Counted from the stretch's first letter, positions 17,383 through 25,640 are shown. The stretch: DNA of 64,000 nucleotides from Ardenticatenaceae bacterium (GCA_020634215.1 JACKCD010000032.1:1-64000); one strand, 5' to 3'. Translations and numbers: made by a program. The notes: generated by a model not told the origin, from the sequence alone.

Positions 17383-18138
17383 ATGGATTCACACATCAAA
17401 CACGCACTCACCGCCCAACTGCTGGCAATGGCTGACGATGAAATCTTGTTGGCGCACCGCGATTCGGAATGGACGGGTCACGCCCCCATTCTTGAAGAAG
17501 ACATCGCCCTGGCAAATTTGGCGCAGGACGAGCTAGGCCACGCTTCGGTCTGGTATGGGCTGCTGCATGAATTAACGGGGGAAGATGCCAACCAGCTTGT
17601 CTTTTTCCGCGATGCCTCGGCTTATTGCAATATCCAAATGGTGGAACTGCCCAACGGTGATTGGGCGTTTACGCTGATGCGCCAATATCTGTTTGACGTG
17701 GCCGAAATGATGCGGCTGACGGCATTGATGGAAAGCGATTATCGGCCGTTGGCGGATGCTGCCGCCAAGGTACGGCGCGAAGAGTTGTACCATGTGCGCC
17801 ACAGCAGCGCCTGGATTCGGCGGCTGGGGCTGGGAACCGAAGAAAGCCACCGGCGCACGCAAAAAGCACTCAACACCCTTTGGCCGTTTGCCCTGCAAAT
17901 GTTTGTACCGCTGCCAAATGAAGCCGCGCTTGTGGCAAACAGCATTTTGCCTGACTCCGCACAGTTGCAAGCGCGTTGGCTGGATGTGGTGCTGCCGTTT
18001 TTGCACCAGGCGGGGCTGGAGGTGCCGGAAACATTGACACCCATTGCCACCAGCCGCCAACAACATTCAAAATATTTAGCACCGTTGCTGCAAGAGATGC
18101 AGGAAGTGGCGCGGCAAGACCCCGGTGCGGAGTGGTAG
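17383..18138 (+). CDS. paaC: Phenylacetyl-CoA epoxidase structural subunit
   Basis: Ferritin-like partner (251 aa) of PaaA; PaaC holds the fold but not a productive di-iron site. Typical strings are LLAMADDEILLAHRDSEWTG, LEEDIALANLAQDELGHASV and REELYHVRHSSAWIRRLG. A weak ribosome site (GCAAAAACAA) precedes the ATG, and a GGTAATC inverted repeat separates it from paaB. It is followed by paaD. Confidence 0.93.
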   Translation: MDSHIKHALTAQLLAMADDEILLAHRDSEWTGHAPILEEDIALANLAQDELGHASVWYGLLHELTGEDANQLVFFRDASAYCNIQMVELPNGDWAFTLMRQYLFDVAEMMRLTALMESDYRPLADAAAKVRREELYHVRHSSAWIRRLGLGTEESHRRTQKALNTLWPFALQMFVPLPNEAALVANSILPDSAQLQARWLDVVLPFLHQAGLEVPETLTPIATSRQQHSKYLAPLLQEMQEVARQDPGAEW

Positions 18139-18178
18139 TAATCGGTATTCAGTCATCAATAATCGGTGGGAAAATGGG

Positions 18179-18676
18179 ATGGCGATACAGGCTGTGACAG
18201 AAGAGAAGGTGTGGCACGTGCTGGACACGGTGAAAGACCCGGAGATTCCGGTGGTGTCGGTAGTGGAGATGGGGCTGATTCGGGCGGTGGAACTAGACGA
18301 CGACCGGGTGACGGTGACGATGACCCCTACGTTTTCGGGTTGTCCGGCGTTGGAGGTGATGCAGCGGGAGATAAAAACGGCCGTTTCCGCCCTCAACATC
18401 CCCCTTCCCCACATCACCATTAACGTTGTCCTCTCACCCCCCTGGAGTACCGACTGGATCACCGAGGAAGCCCGCGCCAAACTCAAAGCATTTGGCCTAT
18501 CGCCACCGCCCCAGCACGGCGGCAAGCTCGACATCATCTTCCACGACATCGCCCCCTGCCCCCGCTGCGACGGCCACAACACCAGCCTCAAAAACAGCTT
18601 CGGCCCCACCCTCTGCCGCGCCATTTATTATTGTCACGATTGCCAGGAGCCATTTGAGCAATTTAAGCCACTATAA
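18179..18676 (+). CDS. paaD: PaaD, DUF59/MIP18-like Fe-S assembly factor
   Basis: 165-residue protein with an N-terminal DUF59 domain (VWHVLDTVKDPEIPVVSVVE, VTMTPTFSGCPALEVMQREI) and a C-terminal zinc-ribbon-like tail with CPRC, GPTLC and CHDC. PaaD is thought to help mature the Fe-S or di-iron centre of the epoxidase. The ATG at 18179 gives the conserved N-terminus; ribosome site is weak. A palindrome copy at about 18376 encodes Thr-Ala-Val in REIKTAVSALNIP and marks a sharp change from G-rich to C-rich coding strand within the gene. Confidence 0.9.
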   Translation: MAIQAVTEEKVWHVLDTVKDPEIPVVSVVEMGLIRAVELDDDRVTVTMTPTFSGCPALEVMQREIKTAVSALNIPLPHITINVVLSPPWSTDWITEEARAKLKAFGLSPPPQHGGKLDIIFHDIAPCPRCDGHNTSLKNSFGPTLCRAIYYCHDCQEPFEQFKPL

Positions 18677-18679
18677 AGA

Positions 18680-18755
18680 AGAGATTGGAGATTGGGAATT
18701 AGAGATTGACAACCTTCGGTATCAATCTCCAATCTCCAATCCCTAATCTCTCCTC
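18680..18755. repeat. Word-repeat inverted repeat, GATTGGA family
   Basis: GAGATTGGAGATTGGGAATT (18682-18701) faces ATCAATCTCCAATCTCCAAT (18720-18739) followed by CCCTAATCTCTCC. It lies between paaD and the EthD-like gene. Confidence 0.8.
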
Positions 18756-18766
18756 CCAGGAGACTC

Positions 18767-19060
18767 ATGAAACTAATCGCCCTCTATTCCCAGCCGGCCG
18801 ACCCGGCAGCCTTTGATGAATGGTATTTCAACCAACACGTCCCCCTTGTCCACACCATCAGCGGGCTAAAAAGCGCCAGCATCACCAAATTTACCCGCTC
18901 ACTGGCTGGTGAAAACTTCTACCTCATGGCCGTCATGGATTTTGGCGATGCCGACACCTTCAAAACCGCCATGCGCTCTCCAGAAATGGGAGCCGTCGGT
19001 GCCGATGCCCAGGCTCATGCGGCCGACATTATGACGCTGATGATCGGCTCTGATCAGTAA
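18767..19060 (+). CDS. EthD-family small protein in the paa cluster
   Basis: A 97-residue ferredoxin-like alpha/beta protein of the EthD family (MKLIALYSQPADPAAFDEWY, FNQHVPLVHTISGLK). EthD-like proteins are small dimeric alpha-beta barrel proteins sometimes acting with oxygenases or as lyases/isomerases; the role is mostly unknown. CCAGGAGACTC before the ATG is a strong ribosome site. Its position between paaD and paaG suggests a helper in phenylacetyl-CoA degradation, by inference from context only. Confidence 0.75.
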   Translation: MKLIALYSQPADPAAFDEWYFNQHVPLVHTISGLKSASITKFTRSLAGENFYLMAVMDFGDADTFKTAMRSPEMGAVGADAQAHAADIMTLMIGSDQ

Positions 19061-19127
19061 TCAGTTATCGGTAATCAGTGACCAGTTTACTGATGACCGA
19101 TGACCGATTACTGATTACTGGTTACGC
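19054..19127. repeat. Word-repeat inverted repeat, GGTAATC family
   Basis: CAGTAATCAGTTATCGGTAA (19056-19075) faces ACCGATTACTGATTACTGGT (19102-19121). The left end provides the stop region of the EthD-like gene. Confidence 0.75.
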
Positions 19128-19133
19128 AAAACA

Positions 19134-19919
19134 ATGAGTTACCAAACAATACTCTATGAAACAGCCAACGGCGTGGCAAAAATCACGCTCAATCGGCCAG
19201 AAACGCTCAATGCGTTTAACGACTTGATGATTGAAGAGACAACCAACGCCTTTAAGCAAGCCGGCCGGGATGCAGCCGTGCGCTGTGTGGTGCTGACCGG
19301 CAGTGGGCGAGGTTTTTGTTCCGGGCAAGATTTGGCCGACACGCAGGAACGTGGCGACAGCTTCTCCATTGGCGACCATTTGCGCCACGGCTACCACCAG
19401 CTTATCAAGCAGATGGTGCGGCTGGAGAAGCCGGTCATTGGCATGATCAACGGTGTGGCGGCGGGCGCGGGCTGTGGCGTGGCACTGGCCTGCGACATCC
19501 GCATTGTTTCCGACAAAGCCAGCTTTGTCTTGGCCTTTAGCCGCGTGGGGCTGCTGCCAGACAGCGGCACCAACTGGTTTTTGCCCCGCCTCATCGGCTA
19601 TGGCCGCGCCTATGAACTTGCTATCACCGCCGACCGGCTGCCGGCCGACAAAGCGTTGGCCTGGGGCATGGTCAACCAGGTGGTACCACACGACCAGCTT
19701 GGCGAGGTAACGACAGCCTGGGCAGAACGGTTCGCCAATGGTGCGACCAAGGCATATGGGCTGGCAAAACGCGCCATGTACAAAAGCATGGGCATGTCGC
19801 TGGACGAGGCGCTGGAATACGAAGCGCAACTGCAAGAGATTGCGGGCAAAACCCATGATTTTAAGGAAGGGGTGCAGGCGTTTTTGGAGAAACGAGTGCC
19901 GGAATATAAGGGGTATTAG
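19134..19919 (+). CDS. paaG: Ring 1,2-epoxyphenylacetyl-CoA isomerase (enoyl-CoA hydratase family)
   Basis: Crotonase-fold enzyme (261 aa). Family strings are KITLNRPETLNAFNDLM, GRGFCSGQDLADTQERGD, INGVAAGAGCGVALACDIRI (oxyanion hole) and SRVGLLPDSGTNWFLPRLIG, in which the Asp of LLPDSGT is the PaaG-type acid residue. PaaG converts the ring epoxide to oxepin-CoA and also isomerises later intermediates. Placement between paaABCD and a 3-hydroxyacyl-CoA dehydrogenase supports PaaG rather than a generic hydratase. Length is normal. Confidence 0.9.
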   Translation: MSYQTILYETANGVAKITLNRPETLNAFNDLMIEETTNAFKQAGRDAAVRCVVLTGSGRGFCSGQDLADTQERGDSFSIGDHLRHGYHQLIKQMVRLEKPVIGMINGVAAGAGCGVALACDIRIVSDKASFVLAFSRVGLLPDSGTNWFLPRLIGYGRAYELAITADRLPADKALAWGMVNQVVPHDQLGEVTTAWAERFANGATKAYGLAKRAMYKSMGMSLDEALEYEAQLQEIAGKTHDFKEGVQAFLEKRVPEYKGY

Positions 19920-19985
19920 AGATTGGAGATTGGAGATTGATGAAGGTTCGTAATCTCTAATCTCCAATCTCTAATCTCTTTTTTT
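19917..19985. repeat. Word-repeat inverted repeat, GATTGGA family
   Basis: TTAGAGATTGGAGATTGGAG (19916-19935) faces AATCTCTAATCTCCAATCTC (19953-19972) with a T run at 19978-19985. It overlaps the paaG stop codon and could act as a terminator or processing hairpin. Confidence 0.8.
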
Positions 19986-19996
19986 GCAGAGACAAG

Positions 19997-20842
19997 ATGA
20001 ACAAAATTTCTGTTTTAGGTGCAGGCACGATGGGGCGCGGGATTGCTCAAGCGTCGGTGTTGGCGGGGTATGAAGTCGTGCTGTTTGATATTGAGCAAGG
20101 CTTGCTGGATACGTCTCTGCGGGAGATGTTTGCTTCGATTGACCAGGGGGTGGCGCGGGGTAAGACGGATGCCGCATTGGCGGGGTGGGCAAAAACGGCC
20201 GTTTCTACCACCACCTCTCTTGCCACCGCCGCCCAAGCCGACCTAGTGATTGAAGCCGTGCCGGAGAAACTTGATTTGAAACGGCAAATCTTTGCCGAAC
20301 TGGATGCCAACGCCCCCGCCCACACCATCCTTGCCAGCAACACCTCCAGCCTGAGCATCAGCGCCATTGCCGCCGCTACCCAACGGGCTGACCGGGTGCT
20401 GGGGCTGCATTTTTTCAACCCAGCCCACATTATGAAGCTGGTGGAACTAGTGCGGACGGATGATACGAGTGAGGAAACGGCCGTTTCTGCCGCCGCCTAT
20501 GTGGAGAGAATGGGAAAAACGGCCGTTTTCTGCCAAGACACCCCCGCCTTCATCGTCAACCGCGTCGCCCGCCCCTTCTACGGCGAGGCATTCCGCATGT
20601 TGGGCGAAGGCATTGCCGATGTTGCCACCATTGACAAACTTATCGAATCGCTCGGCTTCCGCATGGGGCCATTTCGCCTCATAGACCTCATCGGCTGCGA
20701 TGTCAACCTGGCCGTCACCCAATCCACCTACAGCGCCTACTTCCAGGAACCCCGCTACCGCCCCCACTTCATCCAGCAGCGCATGGTCGAAAGCGGCCGT
20801 TTGGGGCGCAAAACTGGGCGCGGGTTTTACAATTACAAATAG
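19997..20842 (+). CDS. paaH: 3-hydroxyacyl-CoA dehydrogenase
   Basis: NAD-dependent dehydrogenase (281 aa) of the 3-hydroxybutyryl-CoA dehydrogenase family, in a paa cluster expected to oxidise 3-hydroxyadipyl-CoA. It has the Rossmann motif ISVLGAGTMGRGIAQASVLAGY, SNTSSLSISAIA, catalytic His in GLHFFNPAHIMKLVELV and the C-terminal domain FIVNRVARPFYGEAFRMLGEG. Three palindrome copies (20194, about 20476, 20518) sit in loop-like inserts reading KTAVS, ETAVS and KTAVF. The dNK-MazG gene starts three bases after its stop. Confidence 0.9.
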   Translation: MNKISVLGAGTMGRGIAQASVLAGYEVVLFDIEQGLLDTSLREMFASIDQGVARGKTDAALAGWAKTAVSTTTSLATAAQADLVIEAVPEKLDLKRQIFAELDANAPAHTILASNTSSLSISAIAAATQRADRVLGLHFFNPAHIMKLVELVRTDDTSEETAVSAAAYVERMGKTAVFCQDTPAFIVNRVARPFYGEAFRMLGEGIADVATIDKLIESLGFRMGPFRLIDLIGCDVNLAVTQSTYSAYFQEPRYRPHFIQQRMVESGRLGRKTGRGFYNYK

Positions 20843-20845
20843 ACT

Positions 20846-21847
20846 ATGACCGAACTTCATAAATATATTGCTATTGAGGGCGTGATTGGCGTGGGGAAAA
20901 CGACGCTGGCGCGGCTGCTGCAGCCCCGTTTCAACGCCTCCATTTTGTTGGAAGTGTTTGAAGAAAACCCGTTTCTGGCAAACTTTTACGGCGACCGCAG
21001 CCGCTACGCCTTTCAAACCCAAATCTTTTTCCTCCTCAGCCGCTATCACCAACAGCATTTAGCCGTGCCGCAGGCATTGGGGCAAGGAACGCTGATTTCG
21101 GACTACACTTTTGCCAAGGATGAACTGTTTGCCTGGCTGAATCTGAAAGATGATGAATTGGCGATGTATGGGCGGGTTCATGCCGCCCTCAGCGACAAAA
21201 TTCCCAAGCCGGATTTGATTGTTTACCTGTATGCCGACCATGAGGTGACGATGCGGCGGATTACGCAGCGCGACCGGCCGTATGAGCGCAACATGGATCC
21301 CGACTATATTCGGCAGGTGGCGGCGGCGTATGAGGCGTGGCTGTCAAATATGCCGGATGTGCCGGTGCTGAAGATTGACACCTCATCACTTGATTTCTTG
21401 TCGAAGCCGGATGATTTGACGCATGTGATGGAATTGATTGAGGCGCAACTGCACCAACAAGGGCCGTCCCACCCGTCACCTGTCCAGCGGCAGCAGGCGT
21501 TGCTGCAAAACGGCCGTTTATCCGACTACCAACAGTTTCACCAGCAGCTAGACGTGCACAAGCAGTTCGACCCCGATCTCTTCTTCAACTACATTTTGCT
21601 GACCTCGGAGCTAGGTGAGACGGCTAACGAGTTAATCAAAATTTGGGATGAGGCACGAACATTGATGGCAAACGGCCGTTCGCCAGAAGAAGCCCGACAA
21701 ACGGCCGTTCTTGCCCACCGTGATACCCTGGCCGAAGAGCTGGCCGACCTGCTCGCCTACACCATCAAACTCGCCAACTACACTGGCATAGACCTGGAGC
21801 AAGCCTACCGCGACAAAATGCGGCGCAACATTGATCGCGTCTGGTAG
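20846..21847 (+). CDS. Deoxynucleoside kinase fused to a MazG-like pyrophosphohydrolase
   Basis: 333-residue two-domain enzyme. The N-terminal part (about 1-205) is a deoxyadenosine/deoxyguanosine-type kinase: P-loop GVIGVGKTT (12-20), EVFEENPFLANFYGD, SDYTFAKDELFAW and RRITQRDRPYE lid. The C-terminal part (about 235-333) is an all-alpha NTP pyrophosphohydrolase with MazG-like ligand strings LLTSELGETANELIKIWDEA and LAEELADLLAYTIKLAN. One half would make deoxynucleoside monophosphates, while the other hydrolyses (d)NTPs to monophosphates, so both deliver dNMPs. It is three bases after paaH, although functionally unrelated to phenylacetate. Two palindrome copies lie in the linker and MazG part. 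Confidence 0.8.
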   Translation: MTELHKYIAIEGVIGVGKTTLARLLQPRFNASILLEVFEENPFLANFYGDRSRYAFQTQIFFLLSRYHQQHLAVPQALGQGTLISDYTFAKDELFAWLNLKDDELAMYGRVHAALSDKIPKPDLIVYLYADHEVTMRRITQRDRPYERNMDPDYIRQVAAAYEAWLSNMPDVPVLKIDTSSLDFLSKPDDLTHVMELIEAQLHQQGPSHPSPVQRQQALLQNGRLSDYQQFHQQLDVHKQFDPDLFFNYILLTSELGETANELIKIWDEARTLMANGRSPEEARQTAVLAHRDTLAEELADLLAYTIKLANYTGIDLEQAYRDKMRRNIDRVW

Positions 21848-24469
21848 CTATGCGCCTGCCGTTACCGGCTCGGCCAACAGTTGGTCTAATCCATCCCACT
21901 CACCTACTTGCAGGGCGGGCAGCAAGTGAGTCACGTCCCAAGCCTGTTTGATAGCGGTGGTAACGGCTGCCGTTTTTCCCGCATAACCGACCAAAATCGC
22001 GCCCACTATTTTGCCATCGGCGATAACCAGCTTGCGATAGCTCAAATTCTCTGGGTCTTCCAACACAATCTCACTTTCGTTGGGGCCGGCCGTGATATGG
22101 CCGATAGAAGTCACATCAACGCCGACGACTTTAAGGGTAGTTGCCGGTACAACCGGTTTATAGCTCGCCTCGCCACCGATGGCATTGATGGCCGCAACCC
22201 GCGCCTGTTCCGTAGCTGCCGCCCACAGACCGGACACTTCCCCATCAAACTCACACATGTCGCCCACAGCATAGATGTCTGCCTGGCTGGTTTCCATCCG
22301 ATCCGTCACGACAACACCCCGATTTACAGCCAGACCCGAAGCTGTGGCTAGTTCGGCATTCGGTTGAATGCCGGCCGCCAGCAAAAAGAGGTCGCAGGGC
22401 AAACAGGAACCGTTTTGCAGCAACAGTTCTTGAACCCGGTCGTTACCGGCAAGCTGAGCGGTTTCTGTATTCAGCTTAATCTGTAGCCCAAGCTGTTCCA
22501 GGTGCAGGCGTAAGATACTGGCACCCCGTTTGTTTAGCTGCCGGTTTAGCAGCCAGGGGCCGCGCTGCAGCACTGTGACCTGTAGGCCCAATTTGAGCAG
22601 CGCATAGGCCGCTTCCAATCCTAACAAACCACCGCCAGCAACCACGGCGTGTTGGCAATTCTGTGCCTGCACATACGCTCGGATTTCCATGGCTTCATCG
22701 GCTTCTCGCAGAACAAAGGTGCCCGGCAGACCAAAGCCGGGTAGCTTTGGTACAAAGCTGGAGCTGCCGCAAGCCAGAATCAACCGGTCAAAGGGCAGGG
22801 TCTCGCCGGTCGCCAAAGCCACCTGATGATTTTCCTTGTCAATGTGGACTACTTGGGTGTTGAGCCAGTTGGTGATCTGACGCTCGTCATACCATTTGTC
22901 GTCTCGCAGGTACAAACCGTTCATGGCAGAACGGCCGTAAATCAAACGACCAATGGACATACGGTTATAGAATGGGTGCTTTTCACGGCCAATCAGGTGG
23001 ATGGCACAGTTGGCATGGTGGCGGCGAATGGTGTCGGCGGTGGTCACACCGGCAACGCCATTGCCAATAATAACAACCTGTTTCACCGACTCATCCGGCG
23101 CGATGAGTTTGTGTTGGGGCAGCGGTTGACTATTTTGCGTTGCAGCCAGCGATACCGACACCTCCCCTTTAACCCGACACATGCAGGCCAACCGTGTGTT
23201 TTCACAAAATCCCAGCCGTTCTAGCGTGCTGCGTTCATCGTTGCCCATCGGCGACAGGTTTTCCATGCCTTCTAAAATGGTCACTGGGTCGGCACCGCAA
23301 ATGCCCATCCGGCAGCCTGCCTCAATGGGCTGGTTGTTGGCTTCGGCAATATCTAGCAATGATTGGTCGGCGGTGGCAAAAACGGCCGTTTCACCCGGTT
23401 GAAACGTCACGCTTACGTTACTCGACCTGGCTTGGACTGCGGGTTCCAGTTTTTCAACCACGTATTCCTCTTCTTTCGAGAACGTGCGCTGTAGCCAAAA
23501 AAGAGCCAGGGTGGCAATGACACCACGCCCCGTCCACGCCGGCCAGTCGGGTAGACCTAGACCAGCTATGTTGGCAACGGTTGCTAACCAGGCTGGTAGG
23601 ACAAACCAGTAAAACAGGGTAAAAGCGGCGGCTCCCCAAACGGCCGTTATTTTGTTCGGTCGGGCTTTGATAAACGTGTCGGCCGTGGTAAACAAGGCAA
23701 TACTAACAAGCATGTACAACCCAATTCGCACATAGAGCGCCAGCAGGGAAATGGCAGGCCAGCTAGGTAGGGTAAAAAAAGCGACAATAAAGCCGGGCAT
23801 GGCCGCCGCAAAGAATTTGCGTAGGTTAGTGTAATGGCGGTCAGGGTCGTTGAGATCAGCCAGATAAGCGGCATTAGGGCTAAAATCATAGCAATTTTTG
23901 GTACAACCCACGCATGTCTGGCAGTAGTTATTGGGCACAACTTTGAACGGCGTTTGGTTATAGAGCCGCTGAATGGGGTAAAGCGGGCAAATGCTGGTGC
24001 ACCAGCCGCTCTTCCCCTTAAAAATAAGACCACCAAGAAACGCGCCAAGCATCGCTCCCAAGATGAGTAAAGCACTGGCGAAACCGTTGGTATTGAAGAG
24101 CCATTTACGGCTGGAAGCCAGCGCAAAAAAGCCGATCATGCTCACTGCATACCCATACTCTTTCCACCAACTGGGCGGGGTTAAAGAGCGACTTAGGTTG
24201 AGAAAGCGGGGTGTCTGGTTAAACGCCGCCAGCGGGCAAATATTACGCCACAAACCCGGAACTATGAGAAAAACAAGGGGAAGAACGGGGATAACCAGGC
24301 TCCAAAGGATTAGCAAGCCCATATCGGGTCGTAAAATCAAGATGCAGGCAAGAACTAGGGTGGCAAGCACACTAACCAGGCGAGAAATTCGCCACACCCA
24401 TTTAGGTACACGGGATTTATCCCGCAGTTGTATGTAATTTTGAAATATTGCCGATTGTTGAGTAATCAT
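21848..24469 (-). CDS. Membrane Fe-S / ferredoxin / FAD-NAD(P) oxidoreductase fusion
   Basis: 873-residue multidomain redox protein. Part 1 (about 1-330) has several membrane helices and NapH/CcoG-like iron-sulfur motifs CTSICPLYPIQ and YCQTCVGCTKNCYDF. Part 2 (about 355-455) is a 2Fe-2S ferredoxin-like domain with EAGCRMGICGADP and LACMC; Asp replaces the expected third Cys, while extra Cys residues lie near the last ligand. Part 3 (about 465-860) is a pyridine-nucleotide-disulfide-family reductase, with FAD motif IIGNGVAGVTTADTIRR, NAD motif VVAGGGLLGLEAAYALLKLG and IYAVGDMCEF, close to NirB-type or ferredoxin reductases. It could pass electrons between NAD(P)H and the membrane, or feed the adjacent epoxidase, which has no paaE here (inference). 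It converges on the paa operon with no gap. Confidence 0.8.
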   Translation of the reverse strand: MITQQSAIFQNYIQLRDKSRVPKWVWRISRLVSVLATLVLACILILRPDMGLLILWSLVIPVLPLVFLIVPGLWRNICPLAAFNQTPRFLNLSRSLTPPSWWKEYGYAVSMIGFFALASSRKWLFNTNGFASALLILGAMLGAFLGGLIFKGKSGWCTSICPLYPIQRLYNQTPFKVVPNNYCQTCVGCTKNCYDFSPNAAYLADLNDPDRHYTNLRKFFAAAMPGFIVAFFTLPSWPAISLLALYVRIGLYMLVSIALFTTADTFIKARPNKITAVWGAAAFTLFYWFVLPAWLATVANIAGLGLPDWPAWTGRGVIATLALFWLQRTFSKEEEYVVEKLEPAVQARSSNVSVTFQPGETAVFATADQSLLDIAEANNQPIEAGCRMGICGADPVTILEGMENLSPMGNDERSTLERLGFCENTRLACMCRVKGEVSVSLAATQNSQPLPQHKLIAPDESVKQVVIIGNGVAGVTTADTIRRHHANCAIHLIGREKHPFYNRMSIGRLIYGRSAMNGLYLRDDKWYDERQITNWLNTQVVHIDKENHQVALATGETLPFDRLILACGSSSFVPKLPGFGLPGTFVLREADEAMEIRAYVQAQNCQHAVVAGGGLLGLEAAYALLKLGLQVTVLQRGPWLLNRQLNKRGASILRLHLEQLGLQIKLNTETAQLAGNDRVQELLLQNGSCLPCDLFLLAAGIQPNAELATASGLAVNRGVVVTDRMETSQADIYAVGDMCEFDGEVSGLWAAATEQARVAAINAIGGEASYKPVVPATTLKVVGVDVTSIGHITAGPNESEIVLEDPENLSYRKLVIADGKIVGAILVGYAGKTAAVTTAIKQAWDVTHLLPALQVGEWDGLDQLLAEPVTAGA

Positions 24470-24835
24470 TTTCCTATTTCTCTACTTGAATGTAGGCAAG
24501 CCAAAATACGGCTGTTTGGCCTGTTTTGTTACTTAAGTTCAATTTCGTTGCAAGGAGCGGCGGGTAAAATTTATGATTAAGGGGCGGCTCTTTTTGCAGA
24601 AACGGCCGTTTCTGCAACCCACTTTTCATTGTTCATACACAAGTCTCCATTTTACCAATACAAGAAACCTCAGATACCAATACAAGAACTTGCGGCCTTG
24701 ATGTCTACCTTCGCAAACAACCGTTTTTCTGCGTGCCGCTTTCGATTCATTATTAAAAACGAGGGTAGGAAAATTTCAAGAGCATTGGCTCAAATTGGAG
24801 CTAATGTCCTAAAAGTAAATGAGATGCCATTCATT
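24470..24835. other. Noncoding spacer with extended signature palindrome
   Basis: This 366-base gap lies upstream of the oxidoreductase fusion and after the thioesterase gene. It holds a perfect 24-base palindrome at 24594-24617, in which AACGGCCGTT is extended by TTGCAGA/TCTGCAA arms. A 14-base direct repeat TACCAATACAAGAA occurs at 24653 and 24675. The right part is more A/T-rich than its surroundings and I see no convincing gene in it. Confidence 0.6.
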
Positions 24836-25579
24836 TTATTTAGTGATTTCGGCCGTCACAGCCGCCAGCAAGTTCGCGGTTTGCTTACGCAAATAAAAAT
24901 GATCGCCAGAAAAAAGACGGGTGGCAAACGCGCCGCTGGTGTGCTGCTGCCAGGCTGCAAGCTGGGCGGGAGTGGCAATGGGGTCATTGGGTGTGCCAAA
25001 AGCGGTGATGGGCAGGGTCAACGGCCGTTCTTCCTCCCACACATACCGCTCCACCAGCGTAAAATCCGCCCGCAGCAGCGGCAGCAGCAGGCCCAGCAGT
25101 TCCGTATGCGCCAGCACTTCCTGCGGCGTGCCCCCCAACAGCTTCATTTCCGCTATAAACTCAGCGTTGGGCAAATGGTGAATGGGCGGGCGATTGGGCG
25201 GCAGGTGGGGGGCGCGAAAGCCGGAGACCAGCAGCTTGGCGGGCAACGGCCGTTTTTCCCGGCGCAGCCAGCGGGTCAGCTCAAAGGCAATCATCGCCCC
25301 CATGCTGTGGCCGAACAGGGCAAATGGTTTGTCCGACATCTCGGCCAATGCCGCGCCCAATTCGGGCAACAGGGCATCAAGCTGGGTAAACGGCCGTTCC
25401 ATCAGCCGACTTTCCCGCCCCGGCAGCCGTACCGAAACCAGTTCAATCGTGTCGGGAAGATAACGGTGCCAGGTGTTATAAACGGCCGTTCCGCCCCCCG
25501 CATAAGGCAAACAAAACAGCCGCATAGGTGCCTGCGGTAGTGGTCTGGACACAACCAGCCAGGGGTTTTTATTCATCAT
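24836..25579 (-). CDS. Type II (external) thioesterase
   Basis: Alpha/beta hydrolase (247 aa) of the surfactin-type TEII family, which removes stalled or wrong acyl groups from carrier proteins of polyketide or nonribosomal peptide synthases. It has FCLPYAGGGTAVYNTWHRYL, the nucleophile in FALFGHSMGAMIAFEL (S92), PNDPIATPAQLAAW with the Asp region and the catalytic His in FSGDHFYLRKQ. AAAGGATC precedes the start (ATG at 25579 or 25576). No PKS or NRPS gene lies in this window, so the partner is elsewhere or absent. Confidence 0.88.
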   Translation of the reverse strand: MMNKNPWLVVSRPLPQAPMRLFCLPYAGGGTAVYNTWHRYLPDTIELVSVRLPGRESRLMERPFTQLDALLPELGAALAEMSDKPFALFGHSMGAMIAFELTRWLRREKRPLPAKLLVSGFRAPHLPPNRPPIHHLPNAEFIAEMKLLGGTPQEVLAHTELLGLLLPLLRADFTLVERYVWEEERPLTLPITAFGTPNDPIATPAQLAAWQQHTSGAFATRLFSGDHFYLRKQTANLLAAVTAEITK

Positions 25580-25640
25580 GATGATCCTTTACAAAGATTA
25601 AGAAGTTGGATTCTTTCAGACCTCGTGGGTAAACAAATTT

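Noticed and set aside
24629..25540. Plus-strand open frame of about 300 codons over the thioesterase gene
   Set aside because: The minus-strand frame has full thioesterase motifs and a ribosome site; the plus-strand product is a Gln/Arg-rich shadow.
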